NCBI GenBank assembly: GCA_900556535.1
Contig: USPI01000007.1
Coordinates: forward strand, 1-17,637
Direction: 5' to 3'
Source of the DNA: an uncultured Eubacteriales bacterium
GTDB lineage: Bacteria; Bacillota; Clostridia; Oscillospirales; Oscillospiraceae
Length of the DNA: 17,637 nt
In this document: in pieces, positions 1 through 7,092 of the stretch
How positions within the stretch are numbered: position 1 is the first letter of the stretch
Layout of the letters: the number at the start of each line of letters is the position of its first letter
The notes under the pieces: model-generated
Database searches by the model: none
What the model was told of the DNA's origin: nothing
The model's input: the letters and a program-made list of their open reading frames with translations, nothing else
Position numbers and translations under genes: made by a program

Positions 1-43
1 TATGATTATATAGTTATGATAAAAAATTTCGGGAGGTGGGCGC

Positions 44-1297
44 ATGGAGAGCCTTAAGCATAACGCGATAAGCGTGGGCAAATATTTCAGGACCTTTTAC
101 CGCTGGGTGCTGGTCTCGGTCGGCACGGGGCTCGTGTGCGGCGTGGTCGGCTCCGCGTTTCACCTGACGGTCGATTACGTTACGAACGTGCGCACAGGCG
201 CTCCGTGGCTCATCTTTTTCCTGCCGCTCGGCGGTCTTGCGATCGCGTTTATTTACAGCGTCAGCCGCATGGTGGGCGAGGGCACGAACGGTATCATCGA
301 CTCCATCCACGACGGCGGCAGGGTGCGAATGCGCCTTGTGCCGCTCATATTTATTTCGACCGCGATAACCCATCTCGTCGGCGGCTCTGCCGGTCGTGAG
401 GGCGCGGCGCTGCAAATAGGCGGCGGCATCGGCTACCGCGTGGGCAGCCTTTTGAAGCTTGACGACAAGGATATGCGCCTTGTGACGCTGTGCGGCATGA
501 GCGCCGTGTTTGCTGCCCTCTTCGGCACTCCGCTCACCGCGACGCTTTTTGCGCTTGAGGTCATCTCCGTCGGCGTTTTGTATTATTCCGGACTCATTCC
601 CTGCCTTGTCGCGTCCGTCACGGCCTACGGCGTCTCGCGTCTTGCGGGGATCGAGCCGATGCGCTACGCCGTCATGCTCGAGCCGCTTGAGGTCGGGCTC
701 ATCGTGCGCGTGTGCATCCTCGCAGTTGCCTGCGCCGTCGTGAGCATGGTGTTTTGCATTGCAATGCACAAAACCGAGGAGTTTGCGGCGAAAAAGTTCA
801 AAAACATCTATCTTCGCGCATTCATAGGCGGCGTTATCGTCATCGCGCTTACCGTGCTCGTCGGCAACGAGAGCTATAACGGCACAGGCACGGACGTTAT
901 TTCCGCCGCACTGTGCGACGGCAAGGCGCCGACGTGGGGCTTTTTGTGGAAGATAGTTTTCACCGCCGTGAGCATAGGCTTCGGCTTCAAGGGCGGCGAA
1001 ATAGTGCCGACGATGTTCATCGGCGCAACGCTCGGCTGTATGCTCGGACCGCTTCTCGGCATACCCGCGCAGTTTGCCGCGGCAATTGCCCTCGTTGCGG
1101 TGTTCTGCGGCGCGGTCAACTGTCCGATAGCGTCAATTATCCTGTCCGTGGAGCTCTTCGGTTCGGGCGAGCTTGTGTATTTCGCGCTCGCCTGCGGCAT
1201 ATCGTATATGCTCTCGGGCTATTTCGGGCTCTACAGCAGCCAGAAAATAATGTATTCCAAGACCCGCGCGGAGTATATAAACCGCTACGCCGAGTGA
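44..1297 (+). CDS. ClC-family antiporter, probable CLC-F fluoride/proton type
   Basis: A 417-residue polytopic membrane protein that would move a halide across the cytoplasmic membrane. The start is ATG at 44 behind GGGAGGTG. ClC motifs are clear: GGSAGREGAALQIGG around residues 113-127, with Glu119 as the expected gating glutamate, GTPLTATLFALE around 161-172, and GFKGGEIVP at 314-322. Two points favour the CLC-F branch, which exports fluoride. The canonical GSGIP anion motif is replaced by TNGII (81-85), and the third motif reads GGEIVP rather than GxFxP; the THLVGGSAGREG context also matches that branch as I remember it. A chloride-type ClC is the alternative. Only 43 bases lie upstream, so a fluoride riboswitch could not be looked for. 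The last 13 bases overlap the convergent spoIIR end, and no terminator follows directly. Confidence 0.9.
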   Translation: MESLKHNAISVGKYFRTFYRWVLVSVGTGLVCGVVGSAFHLTVDYVTNVRTGAPWLIFFLPLGGLAIAFIYSVSRMVGEGTNGIIDSIHDGGRVRMRLVPLIFISTAITHLVGGSAGREGAALQIGGGIGYRVGSLLKLDDKDMRLVTLCGMSAVFAALFGTPLTATLFALEVISVGVLYYSGLIPCLVASVTAYGVSRLAGIEPMRYAVMLEPLEVGLIVRVCILAVACAVVSMVFCIAMHKTEEFAAKKFKNIYLRAFIGGVIVIALTVLVGNESYNGTGTDVISAALCDGKAPTWGFLWKIVFTAVSIGFGFKGGEIVPTMFIGATLGCMLGPLLGIPAQFAAAIALVAVFCGAVNCPIASIILSVELFGSGELVYFALACGISYMLSGYFGLYSSQKIMYSKTRAEYINRYAE

Positions 1298-1890
1298 GAA
1301 GCGAGCTTCTGCATTATTTCGCCCCACAGCTCGACTATGCGAAAGCGCAGCTCGTAGCCCTCGGCTTCGGTTATGAGCGCTCTGTCGTCCTGCGCCATTG
1401 AGTCGAGCGCCCTTTCCCGCGCCGCGGCGTCAATGCACAGCGGCGGGAACACGACGCACCACCAGTTATGCCCCTGCCCGCTGCCGAGAGTTACGCGCAG
1501 GCAGTCGTAGCGCCCCGCAGGCAGCGTGAAGCCGTCGTAGCGGCGCGTTGGGAAGTATTCCGGCTCAAGCGAGACCCTGACCTCGCGCCCCTGTGCATAC
1601 CGCTGCGCGGCAGCCCGTATTTCGGGCAGGCGGGAGGATATTATCCTCTGCGCCTCGTCGGAGCCCTGCGCTGCTTTGAGAGCGGGAGATAAGTATTCAA
1701 GCACCCCGTCGCGCACGCTCAGCTTTATTTCCTGCTCGAGCGCAGCGTCCGAGACCGCGACGACGTGAAGCCGCACGAGACGGCTGCTTATGCCGTCCTG
1801 CCGCCCCTGCGCCCACGCGCCCGTGCACAGCGCGAGGCACACCGCGCCGAGCAGAGCAAGCTCCCATGCCTTCAGCTTTCGTTTATCCAT
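1285..1890 (-). CDS. spoIIR: Stage II sporulation protein R (SpoIIR)
   Basis: A 201-residue secreted signalling protein. In known spore formers SpoIIR is made in the forespore under sigma-F and crosses into the intermembrane space, where it triggers SpoIIGA to process pro-sigma-E. The N-terminus has a basic start followed by a hydrophobic segment (about residues 10-27) ending in AWAQG, consistent with a signal peptide or anchor. Family hallmarks follow: RLHVVAVSDAALEQEIKLSVRD, a PTRRYDGFTLPAGRYDCLRV-like stretch, GQGHNWWCVVFPPLC, and a C-terminal RFRIVELWGE. In the first motif the usual ANSD reads AVSD. The ATG at 1890 lies immediately after the T-run of a hairpin; the only Shine-Dalgarno-like sequence, AGGCGG about 10 bases upstream, sits inside the hairpin's 3' arm. 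I could not identify a convincing sigma-F promoter. It lies downstream of ispE on the same strand. Confidence 0.95.
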   Translation of the reverse strand: MDKRKLKAWELALLGAVCLALCTGAWAQGRQDGISSRLVRLHVVAVSDAALEQEIKLSVRDGVLEYLSPALKAAQGSDEAQRIISSRLPEIRAAAQRYAQGREVRVSLEPEYFPTRRYDGFTLPAGRYDCLRVTLGSGQGHNWWCVVFPPLCIDAAARERALDSMAQDDRALITEAEGYELRFRIVELWGEIMQKLASHSA

Positions 1891-1897
1891 AAAAAAT

Positions 1898-1941
1898 GAC
1901 CGCCTTTACTATGTGTTAGTCATAGTTTGGGCGGTCTTTTT
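1898..1941. terminator. Two-part hairpin with T-runs on both sides, between ispE and spoIIR
   Basis: GACCGCC (1898-1904) pairs with GGCGGTC (1930-1936), and inside it ACTATG (1908-1913) pairs with CATAGT (1921-1926), with TTT opposite TTG as an internal loop. Five T follow on the plus strand (1937-1941) and six T on the minus strand (complement of 1891-1896). Read on the minus strand it would terminate apgM-ispE transcripts, with the T-run ending exactly at the spoIIR ATG. Read on the plus strand it would stop antisense transcripts coming from the ClC gene. Confidence 0.75.
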
Positions 1942-1946
1942 GAATT

Positions 1947-2819
1947 TTAAACCTCAAGTCGGGGAACATTGTGCGCGATGCTGACGCAGCGGTAGTCGCG
2001 CCTGAGCGCTTTGGCGCATTTTTCGGCGTCGGCGGGGTCTGCGAATATGCCGAAAACGGCGGAGCCCGTGCCGGTCATAACAGAGCCGAGCGCGCCCGCG
2101 TCGAGCATTTGTCCCTTGATGGCGGCGATCTCGTTGTGCCTGCGGTCGGGCACATCCTCAAAGACATTGTACATACGCCGCGCGACCTTGGGCAGGTCTC
2201 CCTCTCGGAGCAGCTCGACTATCCCCTGCGTGTCCGGGTGGCAGCGCAGCTTCACGCTGTCCAATTTCCGGAACAGCTCCGGTGTCGAAACGGAAAAATC
2301 GGGCTTGCAGATGACGAGCGTGCAGTCGGGCAGCGGGGGCAGCGGGGAGAGCACCTCGCCTCTGCCGGAGGCAAGCTGAGTTCCGCCGGCTACGCAGAAC
2401 GCAACGTCCGAGCCGATTTTTGCTGCGATCTGCTCGAGCCTTTCGCAGCCGAGCGCGGTGCCGCACAGCTTGTCGAGCGCCCTGAGCACCGCGGCGGCAT
2501 CGCTTGAGCCGCCCGCCATGCCCGCGCCGACGGGGATGTGCTTTTGCATTTTTATGTGCGCGCCCATGTTTTCAATGCCCGCTTCGGCAAAGAACACGTC
2601 GGCGGCACGCACGGCGAGATTGCGCGAATCCGAGGGCACGAAGTGCAGATTGCACTCGGCGCGGCTCGGCTTTTCGGGCGTGAGCGTCACGCGTATATCG
2701 TCGCAAAGCGAGACGGTCTGCATGACCATGAGCATATCATGGTAGCCGTCGGGACGCCGCGCGGTCACGTCAAGCGAGATATTTATTTTTGCATAGGCTT
2801 TTTCGTCAATAGTGTTCAT
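1947..2819 (-). CDS. ispE: 4-diphosphocytidyl-2-C-methyl-D-erythritol kinase (IspE)
   Basis: A 290-residue cytoplasmic GHMP-family kinase that phosphorylates CDP-methylerythritol in the MEP route to isoprenoid precursors. The N-terminal AKIN (10-13) carries the catalytic Lys11, followed by RRPDGYHD. The ATP-binding glycine loop PVGAGMAGGSSDAAA is at residues 96-110, and the catalytic aspartate is probably Asp138 in GSDVAFCVAGG. The C-terminal GHMP motif reads TGTGSAVFGIF. Length is normal for the family. The ATG overlaps the stop of the upstream apgM-like gene as ATGA, and no Shine-Dalgarno is seen before it, so translation is probably coupled by reinitiation. A hairpin terminator follows 10 bases after the stop. 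Confidence 0.96.
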   Translation of the reverse strand: MNTIDEKAYAKINISLDVTARRPDGYHDMLMVMQTVSLCDDIRVTLTPEKPSRAECNLHFVPSDSRNLAVRAADVFFAEAGIENMGAHIKMQKHIPVGAGMAGGSSDAAAVLRALDKLCGTALGCERLEQIAAKIGSDVAFCVAGGTQLASGRGEVLSPLPPLPDCTLVICKPDFSVSTPELFRKLDSVKLRCHPDTQGIVELLREGDLPKVARRMYNVFEDVPDRRHNEIAAIKGQMLDAGALGSVMTGTGSAVFGIFADPADAEKCAKALRRDYRCVSIAHNVPRLEV

Positions 2820-4045
2820 TTTTCAAAAAGTATGGACATCAGCGCGACGCCGGAGTTCACATACGCTCCCTTTTCGCCGCTTTTTTCGGTGTAGGGCAGA
2901 CCCGCCCCGGTATCGACGCGGCTGTCGTAGATCATAAACGGAACGGGGTCGCCGTCGTGTCCGCGTGTGGAGGTGAGGGTCTTGTGGTCGGATAAAAACA
3001 GCAGGCGGTAGTCCCACGCGCGCCGGCGCATAGCCTCGTCAAGGGGCTTAATAAGGCGCGTATCGAGCCAGCCGATGGCCTCGAGCTTGCCCTCAAGGTC
3101 GCCGTTGTGGGTGCACTCGTCGGGGGCCTCGACGTGAATGGCGGCAAAGTCGTGCTCCTCGAGAATGTCGAGCGCGGCTTGGAGCTTGTTTTCATAGCTC
3201 GTGTCCTTTTCACCGGTCGCGCCCTCGGGGCAGACGAAGTTCAGACCCGTCAGGGCGGCGATGCCGTGGCACAGGGGCACCGCGGAAACGACCGTGCCGT
3301 CATGACCGGTGGCGGTCTTGAAATCGGGCAGCTTCACAGCCGTGCCCTCCGCCCAGAACCAAACGCCGTTTGCGGGCATCTTGCCCTGCGCGCGCAGCTT
3401 CTCGTTGAGGGGGTGATGCTCAAGGATGCGGTTCGCGGTTTTCATAAGCTCCAGCAGCGTTTCGGCGTTCGCGCAGCCCGTGGGGAGGATAGCGCCGATC
3501 TTCTCGCCGAGATGGTCGTGCGGCGGCGCGAGGCGAATGCCTTTTATATCCGCCTGAGCCTGCACGGCGATGTGGCGGAAGGAGTGACCGAGGTTCACGC
3601 TCATGCCCGCCTTGGCTGCAAGGGGTGCAAATTCGGGATCGTTAAACAGCGCCGTGACTATTTCGTCGGAGACTTCGCCGTCTATCGAGCCTGCCGAGTG
3701 GGAGAGGATGCGCTTTTCCTCAAAGGGCATATCACCCTCCTCATAGGTGACCATGTTGCAGCGATACGCAACGTCGCCGGGGTTGAGCTTAATGCCGGTC
3801 GCGGCGGCCTCAAGCGGAGCGCGTCCGGTGTAGTAGAGATTGGGGTCGCAGCCGAAAATGGACATTATCGCCGTGTCGCTGCCTGCAGGCAGATTGCGCG
3901 GGACATTTAGCACGCTGCCGACCTCGCCGCGTGCGGCAAGAGAGTCGATGAAGGGCTTTTGAGCGTATTCCAGCGGGGTCAGACCGCCGAGAGAGGGCAC
4001 GGGGTTATCCGCCATGCCGTCGCCTATAACAAGAATATACTTCAT
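2816..4045 (-). CDS. apgM: Cofactor-independent phosphoglycerate mutase, archaeal (ApgM) type
   Basis: About 409 residues, of the alkaline-phosphatase-superfamily mutases that interconvert 3- and 2-phosphoglycerate with a phosphoserine intermediate and two metal ions. The N-terminus MKYILVIGDGMAD gives the first metal ligand, Asp9. The nucleophile is Ser56 in PAGSDTAIMSIFGCDP. Later metal ligands are visible in VEAPDECTHNGD and LSDHKTLTSTRGHDGDPVPF. I chose ATG 4045 because the protein matches the family from there and AAAGGAA lies about 9 bases upstream; ATG 4051, two codons earlier, is nearly as good. A TTG at 4075 would place the start upstream of the ribosome binding site. Some bacterial relatives are annotated as, or act as, homoserine kinases (ThrB4-like), so the substrate is not certain. 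It is the first gene of the apgM-ispE pair. Confidence 0.88.
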   Translation of the reverse strand: MKYILVIGDGMADNPVPSLGGLTPLEYAQKPFIDSLAARGEVGSVLNVPRNLPAGSDTAIMSIFGCDPNLYYTGRAPLEAAATGIKLNPGDVAYRCNMVTYEEGDMPFEEKRILSHSAGSIDGEVSDEIVTALFNDPEFAPLAAKAGMSVNLGHSFRHIAVQAQADIKGIRLAPPHDHLGEKIGAILPTGCANAETLLELMKTANRILEHHPLNEKLRAQGKMPANGVWFWAEGTAVKLPDFKTATGHDGTVVSAVPLCHGIAALTGLNFVCPEGATGEKDTSYENKLQAALDILEEHDFAAIHVEAPDECTHNGDLEGKLEAIGWLDTRLIKPLDEAMRRRAWDYRLLFLSDHKTLTSTRGHDGDPVPFMIYDSRVDTGAGLPYTEKSGEKGAYVNSGVALMSILFEK

Positions 4046-4077
4046 TATCATCAGTTCCTTTGCAGTAATTATCAATC

Positions 4078-4112
4078 ATTATAGATTATACTCGCCGATT
4101 TGAAAAGCACAA
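4078..4112 (-). promoter_or_regulatory. Probable sigma-A promoter for apgM-ispE
   Basis: On the minus strand TTGTGC (4107-4112) is followed after 16 bases by a perfect TATAAT (4085-4090). A second TATAAT lies 7 bases further down (4078-4083), with TTTTCA 17 bases upstream of it. Both would give a short leader before the ATG at 4045. Confidence 0.6.
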
Positions 4113-4114
4113 TC

Positions 4115-4143
4115 TTGCATTTTTCGCGCCGTTGTGAGAAAAT
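4115..4143 (+). promoter_or_regulatory. Possible promoter for the ComEC-like/EamA operon
   Basis: TTGCAT (4115-4120), a 17-base spacer, then GAAAAT (4138-4143) preceded by TGA as a weak extended -10. It lies in the divergent gap shared with apgM and 42 bases before the ATG. The -10 is poor, so this is tentative. Confidence 0.3.
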
Positions 4144-4184
4144 CATTGTATTGCGTTTTGAAAATCAGCTTCGGAGGACAGATC

Positions 4185-5099
4185 ATGAGCAGAAAAGTGC
4201 GCAAGAGCGACGTTAATAAATTTGCCCGCTTTGCGAAGAAAAATCCGCTGGCGGCGCTTGTCGTCGTCGTTATTTTGGCGGCGGTGCTCGTTTGGCAGGG
4301 CGTTTCGGGCGGCGGTAATACGCCCGCGCCGACGGTCACGGCGCCCATGGACGGGCTGTATGTGCATTACATCGACGTCGGTCAGGGCGATGCCGAGCTC
4401 GTGTGCTCAAACGGGGAATATATGCTCATTGACGGCGGAGAGCCCTCGGCGTCGGGTACGCTGACGGATTATTTAAGCTCCCTCGGCGTCACAAGGCTCA
4501 GCTATGTTATCTGTACCCACGGTCACGCAGATCACTGCGGCGGTCTCAGCGCCGTCGTCGAGAGCTTCGAGGTCGATGAGGTGTTTATATCGCCCTACGG
4601 CAGCGACGCCGCGGCGTATGCGGAATTTCTCGACACCGTACAGGATGCGGGGCTTGATGCCGAAGCCCCCGACATGGGCGTAAAATACCGCCTCGGCGAG
4701 GCGCAGTTTGAATTTTTGGGACCCGTGGAGGATCACAAAAACGTCAATGACGACAGTTTGGTGCTGCGCCTTGTGTACGGCGACACGAGCTTTCTGTTCA
4801 CGGGCGACATGACGGCAAAGGCGGAAAAGGAGCTTATAAACGACGGCTTGAGCGTGCGCTGCGACGTGCTCAAGGTCGGGCACCACGGCTCGTCCGGCTC
4901 AAGCTGCTATCAGTTTCTCTATGAAGCGCAGCCGAAGATCGCCGTAATATCCTGCGCGGACGGCAACAAATACGGTCATCCGCACGAGGAGACCCTTTCG
5001 CGCCTGCGCGATGCGGATGTGACGGTTTACAGGACTGACGTTGACGGCAGCGTCGTTATTTTCAGCGACGGCATGAGCGTCGAAAGGAGGGCGGCGTGA
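4185..5099 (+). CDS. Membrane-anchored ComEC/Rec2-type metallo-beta-lactamase domain protein
   Basis: A 304-residue protein. The start is ATG 4185 with CGGAGGA seven bases upstream; an earlier in-frame start at 4134 lacks this site. A basic N-terminus is followed by one membrane segment (about residues 22-40), so the rest is probably outside the cell. The domain begins YIDVGQGDAELV (62-73). It continues with a metal-binding HGHADH (112-117), NDDSLVLRLVYGDTSFLFTGD with Asp208, and VGHHGSSGSS with His233-His234. This matches the soluble C-terminal domain of ComEC, without the channel domain. Such stand-alone proteins are often called DNA-uptake or ComEC-like hydrolases, but the substrate of this one is unknown. 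Its TGA overlaps the next gene's GTG by four bases (GTGA), which indicates an operon with coupled translation. Confidence 0.88.
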   Translation: MSRKVRKSDVNKFARFAKKNPLAALVVVVILAAVLVWQGVSGGGNTPAPTVTAPMDGLYVHYIDVGQGDAELVCSNGEYMLIDGGEPSASGTLTDYLSSLGVTRLSYVICTHGHADHCGGLSAVVESFEVDEVFISPYGSDAAAYAEFLDTVQDAGLDAEAPDMGVKYRLGEAQFEFLGPVEDHKNVNDDSLVLRLVYGDTSFLFTGDMTAKAEKELINDGLSVRCDVLKVGHHGSSGSSCYQFLYEAQPKIAVISCADGNKYGHPHEETLSRLRDADVTVYRTDVDGSVVIFSDGMSVERRAA

Positions 5100-5998
5100 A
5101 AAACGAAAACTATCCCAAGGCGATGTTTTGCGCTGTCGGAGCGCAGGTGTTTTGGGGACTGAGCTTCCTCGCCTCGGCGATCGGGCAGGAGAGTGCGTCG
5201 CCGCTCGTCTTGATGAGCTACCGCTTTGACATTGCGCTCGTGCTGCTCACGCTGCCGATAATTTTCGGAAAGCAGCGCCTCAGGCTGCGCGGGAAAAACA
5301 TCGCGCCGCTGCTGCTTCTGGGCATGGCCGAGCCCTGCATTTACTTTATAGGCGAGCAGTACGGCATAAAATACTCAAACTCCGCCTTTGCGGGCATCAT
5401 GGTCGCCGTTATCCCGATAGTCTCGCTCATTTTGGCGGCGGTGTTTCTCAAGCAGCGCTCAAGCAGGGCACAGTGGCTCTTCAGCGCCCTGTCCATCGCG
5501 GGCATCATCGTCATCACCCTCAGCGAAAACAGCGGCGGCACCGTGACATTCAAGGGCTTTGCGCTGCTTCTGCTCTGCGTCATGACCGGCTCTGCCTACA
5601 GCGTCATGAGCAGCGGCGTTTCCGATAAATTCAGCGTTTTTGAGCGCACCTATGTCATGCAGGTCATGGGCGCGGTGTTCTTCACGAGCCTTGCGCTTAT
5701 AGAAAACCACGGCAGCTTCGCCGCTATAATAGCGCCCGCAGCCAATGCGCGGTATCTGACGGCGGCACTGTTTTTAGCGGCCGGCCCCTCCGTTATGGGC
5801 TACACGATGTTTAACTATGCGCTGTCGAACGCGCCCGTCGCAAATGTCATCATTTTTCAAAATCTTGCAACCGTTATTTCCGTGCTCGCGGGCATATTCG
5901 TCCTCGGCGAGCATCTGACGACGCTCTCGCTCGTGTCCATGCTTGCGGTGCTGCTCGGTATCTGGGGCGTGCAGAAATTCCCTCCGCGTGAGCTGTGA
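5096..5998 (+). CDS. EamA/DMT-family transporter
   Basis: A 300-residue polytopic membrane protein with about ten hydrophobic segments in two similar halves, typical of drug/metabolite (EamA) exporters. The first half starts with AVGAQVFWGLSFLASA; the second includes a PSVMGYTMFNYALSNAPVANV stretch and a C-terminal GIFVLGEHLTTLSLVSMLAVLLGIW, which is highly characteristic of the second EamA repeat. The start is GTG at 5096 with AAAGGAGGG eight bases upstream, overlapping the previous stop. The substrate cannot be read from the sequence, and its pairing with a secreted ComEC-type hydrolase gives no clear clue. A strong bidirectional terminator follows 17 bases after the stop. Confidence 0.9.
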   Translation: MKNENYPKAMFCAVGAQVFWGLSFLASAIGQESASPLVLMSYRFDIALVLLTLPIIFGKQRLRLRGKNIAPLLLLGMAEPCIYFIGEQYGIKYSNSAFAGIMVAVIPIVSLILAAVFLKQRSSRAQWLFSALSIAGIIVITLSENSGGTVTFKGFALLLLCVMTGSAYSVMSSGVSDKFSVFERTYVMQVMGAVFFTSLALIENHGSFAAIIAPAANARYLTAALFLAAGPSVMGYTMFNYALSNAPVANVIIFQNLATVISVLAGIFVLGEHLTTLSLVSMLAVLLGIWGVQKFPPREL

Positions 5999-6014
5999 TT
6001 TTTAATTGAAAATG

Positions 6015-6049
6015 AAAAAGCAGAGTCCGAATTCGGACTCTGCTTTTTT
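6015..6049. terminator. Bidirectional intrinsic terminator, perfect palindrome
   Basis: Bases 6015-6048 form a perfect 34-base palindrome centred between 6031 and 6032. It has the core GCAGAGTCCGAA/TTCGGACTCTGC, five A on the left and six T on the right. It sits between the convergent EamA gene and the nucleoside ABC permease and can terminate both. Confidence 0.92.
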
Positions 6050-6060
6050 CTTTAAAGCCG

Positions 6061-7092
6061 TTATCGCCGACCTTTCTCGTAGGGAATGCCTTCCGCCTTC
6101 GGAGCACGGGAGCTCTTGGAGGTGAACGCAAGCACGAGCAGCGTGATGATATACGGGAGCATACGGTACAGGTGAGAGCTGATGCCGAGCTCGGCAAGAG
6201 CGTAGATACCGTCGCCGTTAATGTCGAGACTGGTGTATGCCGCGGCGATACACTTGAACAGACCGAACAGCAGCGATGCCATTGCAATGTTCAGCGGCTT
6301 CCAGTTACCGAAGATCATGACCGCCAGAGCAAGAAAGCCGAAGCCGGCAACGTCGCCGTTGGACGAGCAGTTTGCGGTGGTCAGAGCGTACACAAAGCCG
6401 CCCATGCCGGCAAGTGCGCCGGAGATGGTCGTGCCCGCATAGCGCATACGGTAAACGTTGATGCCCAGCGAGTCGGCAGCCTGCGGATTTTCGCCGCAGG
6501 AGCGCAGACGCAGACCGAACTTGGTCTTGTAAAGAATGACCGACAGGATGATAAACAGCAGTATGCAGACGTAGGTCGCAAGGTATGCCTTGTTGAGAAG
6601 AACCTCCTTGAGGAAGCCCCACTCCATGGCTTTATCAACGCCGAAGGTCGATTTCTTGAGCATGAACCAGCTTGCGGAGTCACCGGTCGCCATCTGCAGG
6701 ACGTTCTGGTTTGCGATGATGCGGATGAAGAACAGAACGAGCGCGGGAGCCAAAAGGTTCAGCGCGGTACCGCCGATGGTCTGGTCGGCGCGAAGGTTGA
6801 TCGAGGCAAAGCTCAGCAGCAGCGAGAACACCGCGCCCATGATGGCGGCGGCGAGCATCGCAAGAAGCTCAAGCCCCTGGAGGGTCATCCAGTCGCCCGC
6901 TTTTTTGGCAATGAGGTAGGCCTCGTTTGCCTGCATTTCGCGGACGAACAGAACGCCGATAAATGCGCCGAATATCATAATACCTTCAAGTGCGAGGTTG
7001 ATGATACCGCTTCGCTCGGAGAAACAGCCTGCGAGCGCGACGATCATAAGAGGGACCGCGTAAAGCAGGGTTTGCTGAATGAGGAATATCAT
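6061..7092 (-). CDS. Nucleoside-type ABC transporter permease, second subunit (NupQ-like)
   Basis: A 343-residue inner-membrane permease of the branched-chain/ribose/nucleoside (BPD_transp_2) family, with about eight to ten hydrophobic segments. The signature SGIINLALEGIMIFGAF near the N-terminus is characteristic of the smaller permease in BMP-type nucleoside importers; LRSCGENPQAADSLGINVYRMR is the conserved cytoplasmic loop that contacts the ATPase. The C-terminus is basic (SSRAPKAEGIPYEKGRR). It is the last gene of the operon. Its ATG overlaps the TGA of the preceding permease (ATGA), and AAGGAGG lies nine bases upstream inside that gene. The likely role is forming half of the channel for imported purine nucleosides, in analogy to NupQ of B. 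subtilis; the substrate is inferred from neighbours. Confidence 0.93.
   Translation of the reverse strand: MIFLIQQTLLYAVPLMIVALAGCFSERSGIINLALEGIMIFGAFIGVLFVREMQANEAYLIAKKAGDWMTLQGLELLAMLAAAIMGAVFSLLLSFASINLRADQTIGGTALNLLAPALVLFFIRIIANQNVLQMATGDSASWFMLKKSTFGVDKAMEWGFLKEVLLNKAYLATYVCILLFIILSVILYKTKFGLRLRSCGENPQAADSLGINVYRMRYAGTTISGALAGMGGFVYALTTANCSSNGDVAGFGFLALAVMIFGNWKPLNIAMASLLFGLFKCIAAAYTSLDINGDGIYALAELGISSHLYRMLPYIITLLVLAFTSKSSRAPKAEGIPYEKGRR

Noticed and set aside
1..43. Fluoride riboswitch before the ClC gene
   Set aside because: Only 43 bases are available and they do not contain the motif; the question cannot be answered from this window.
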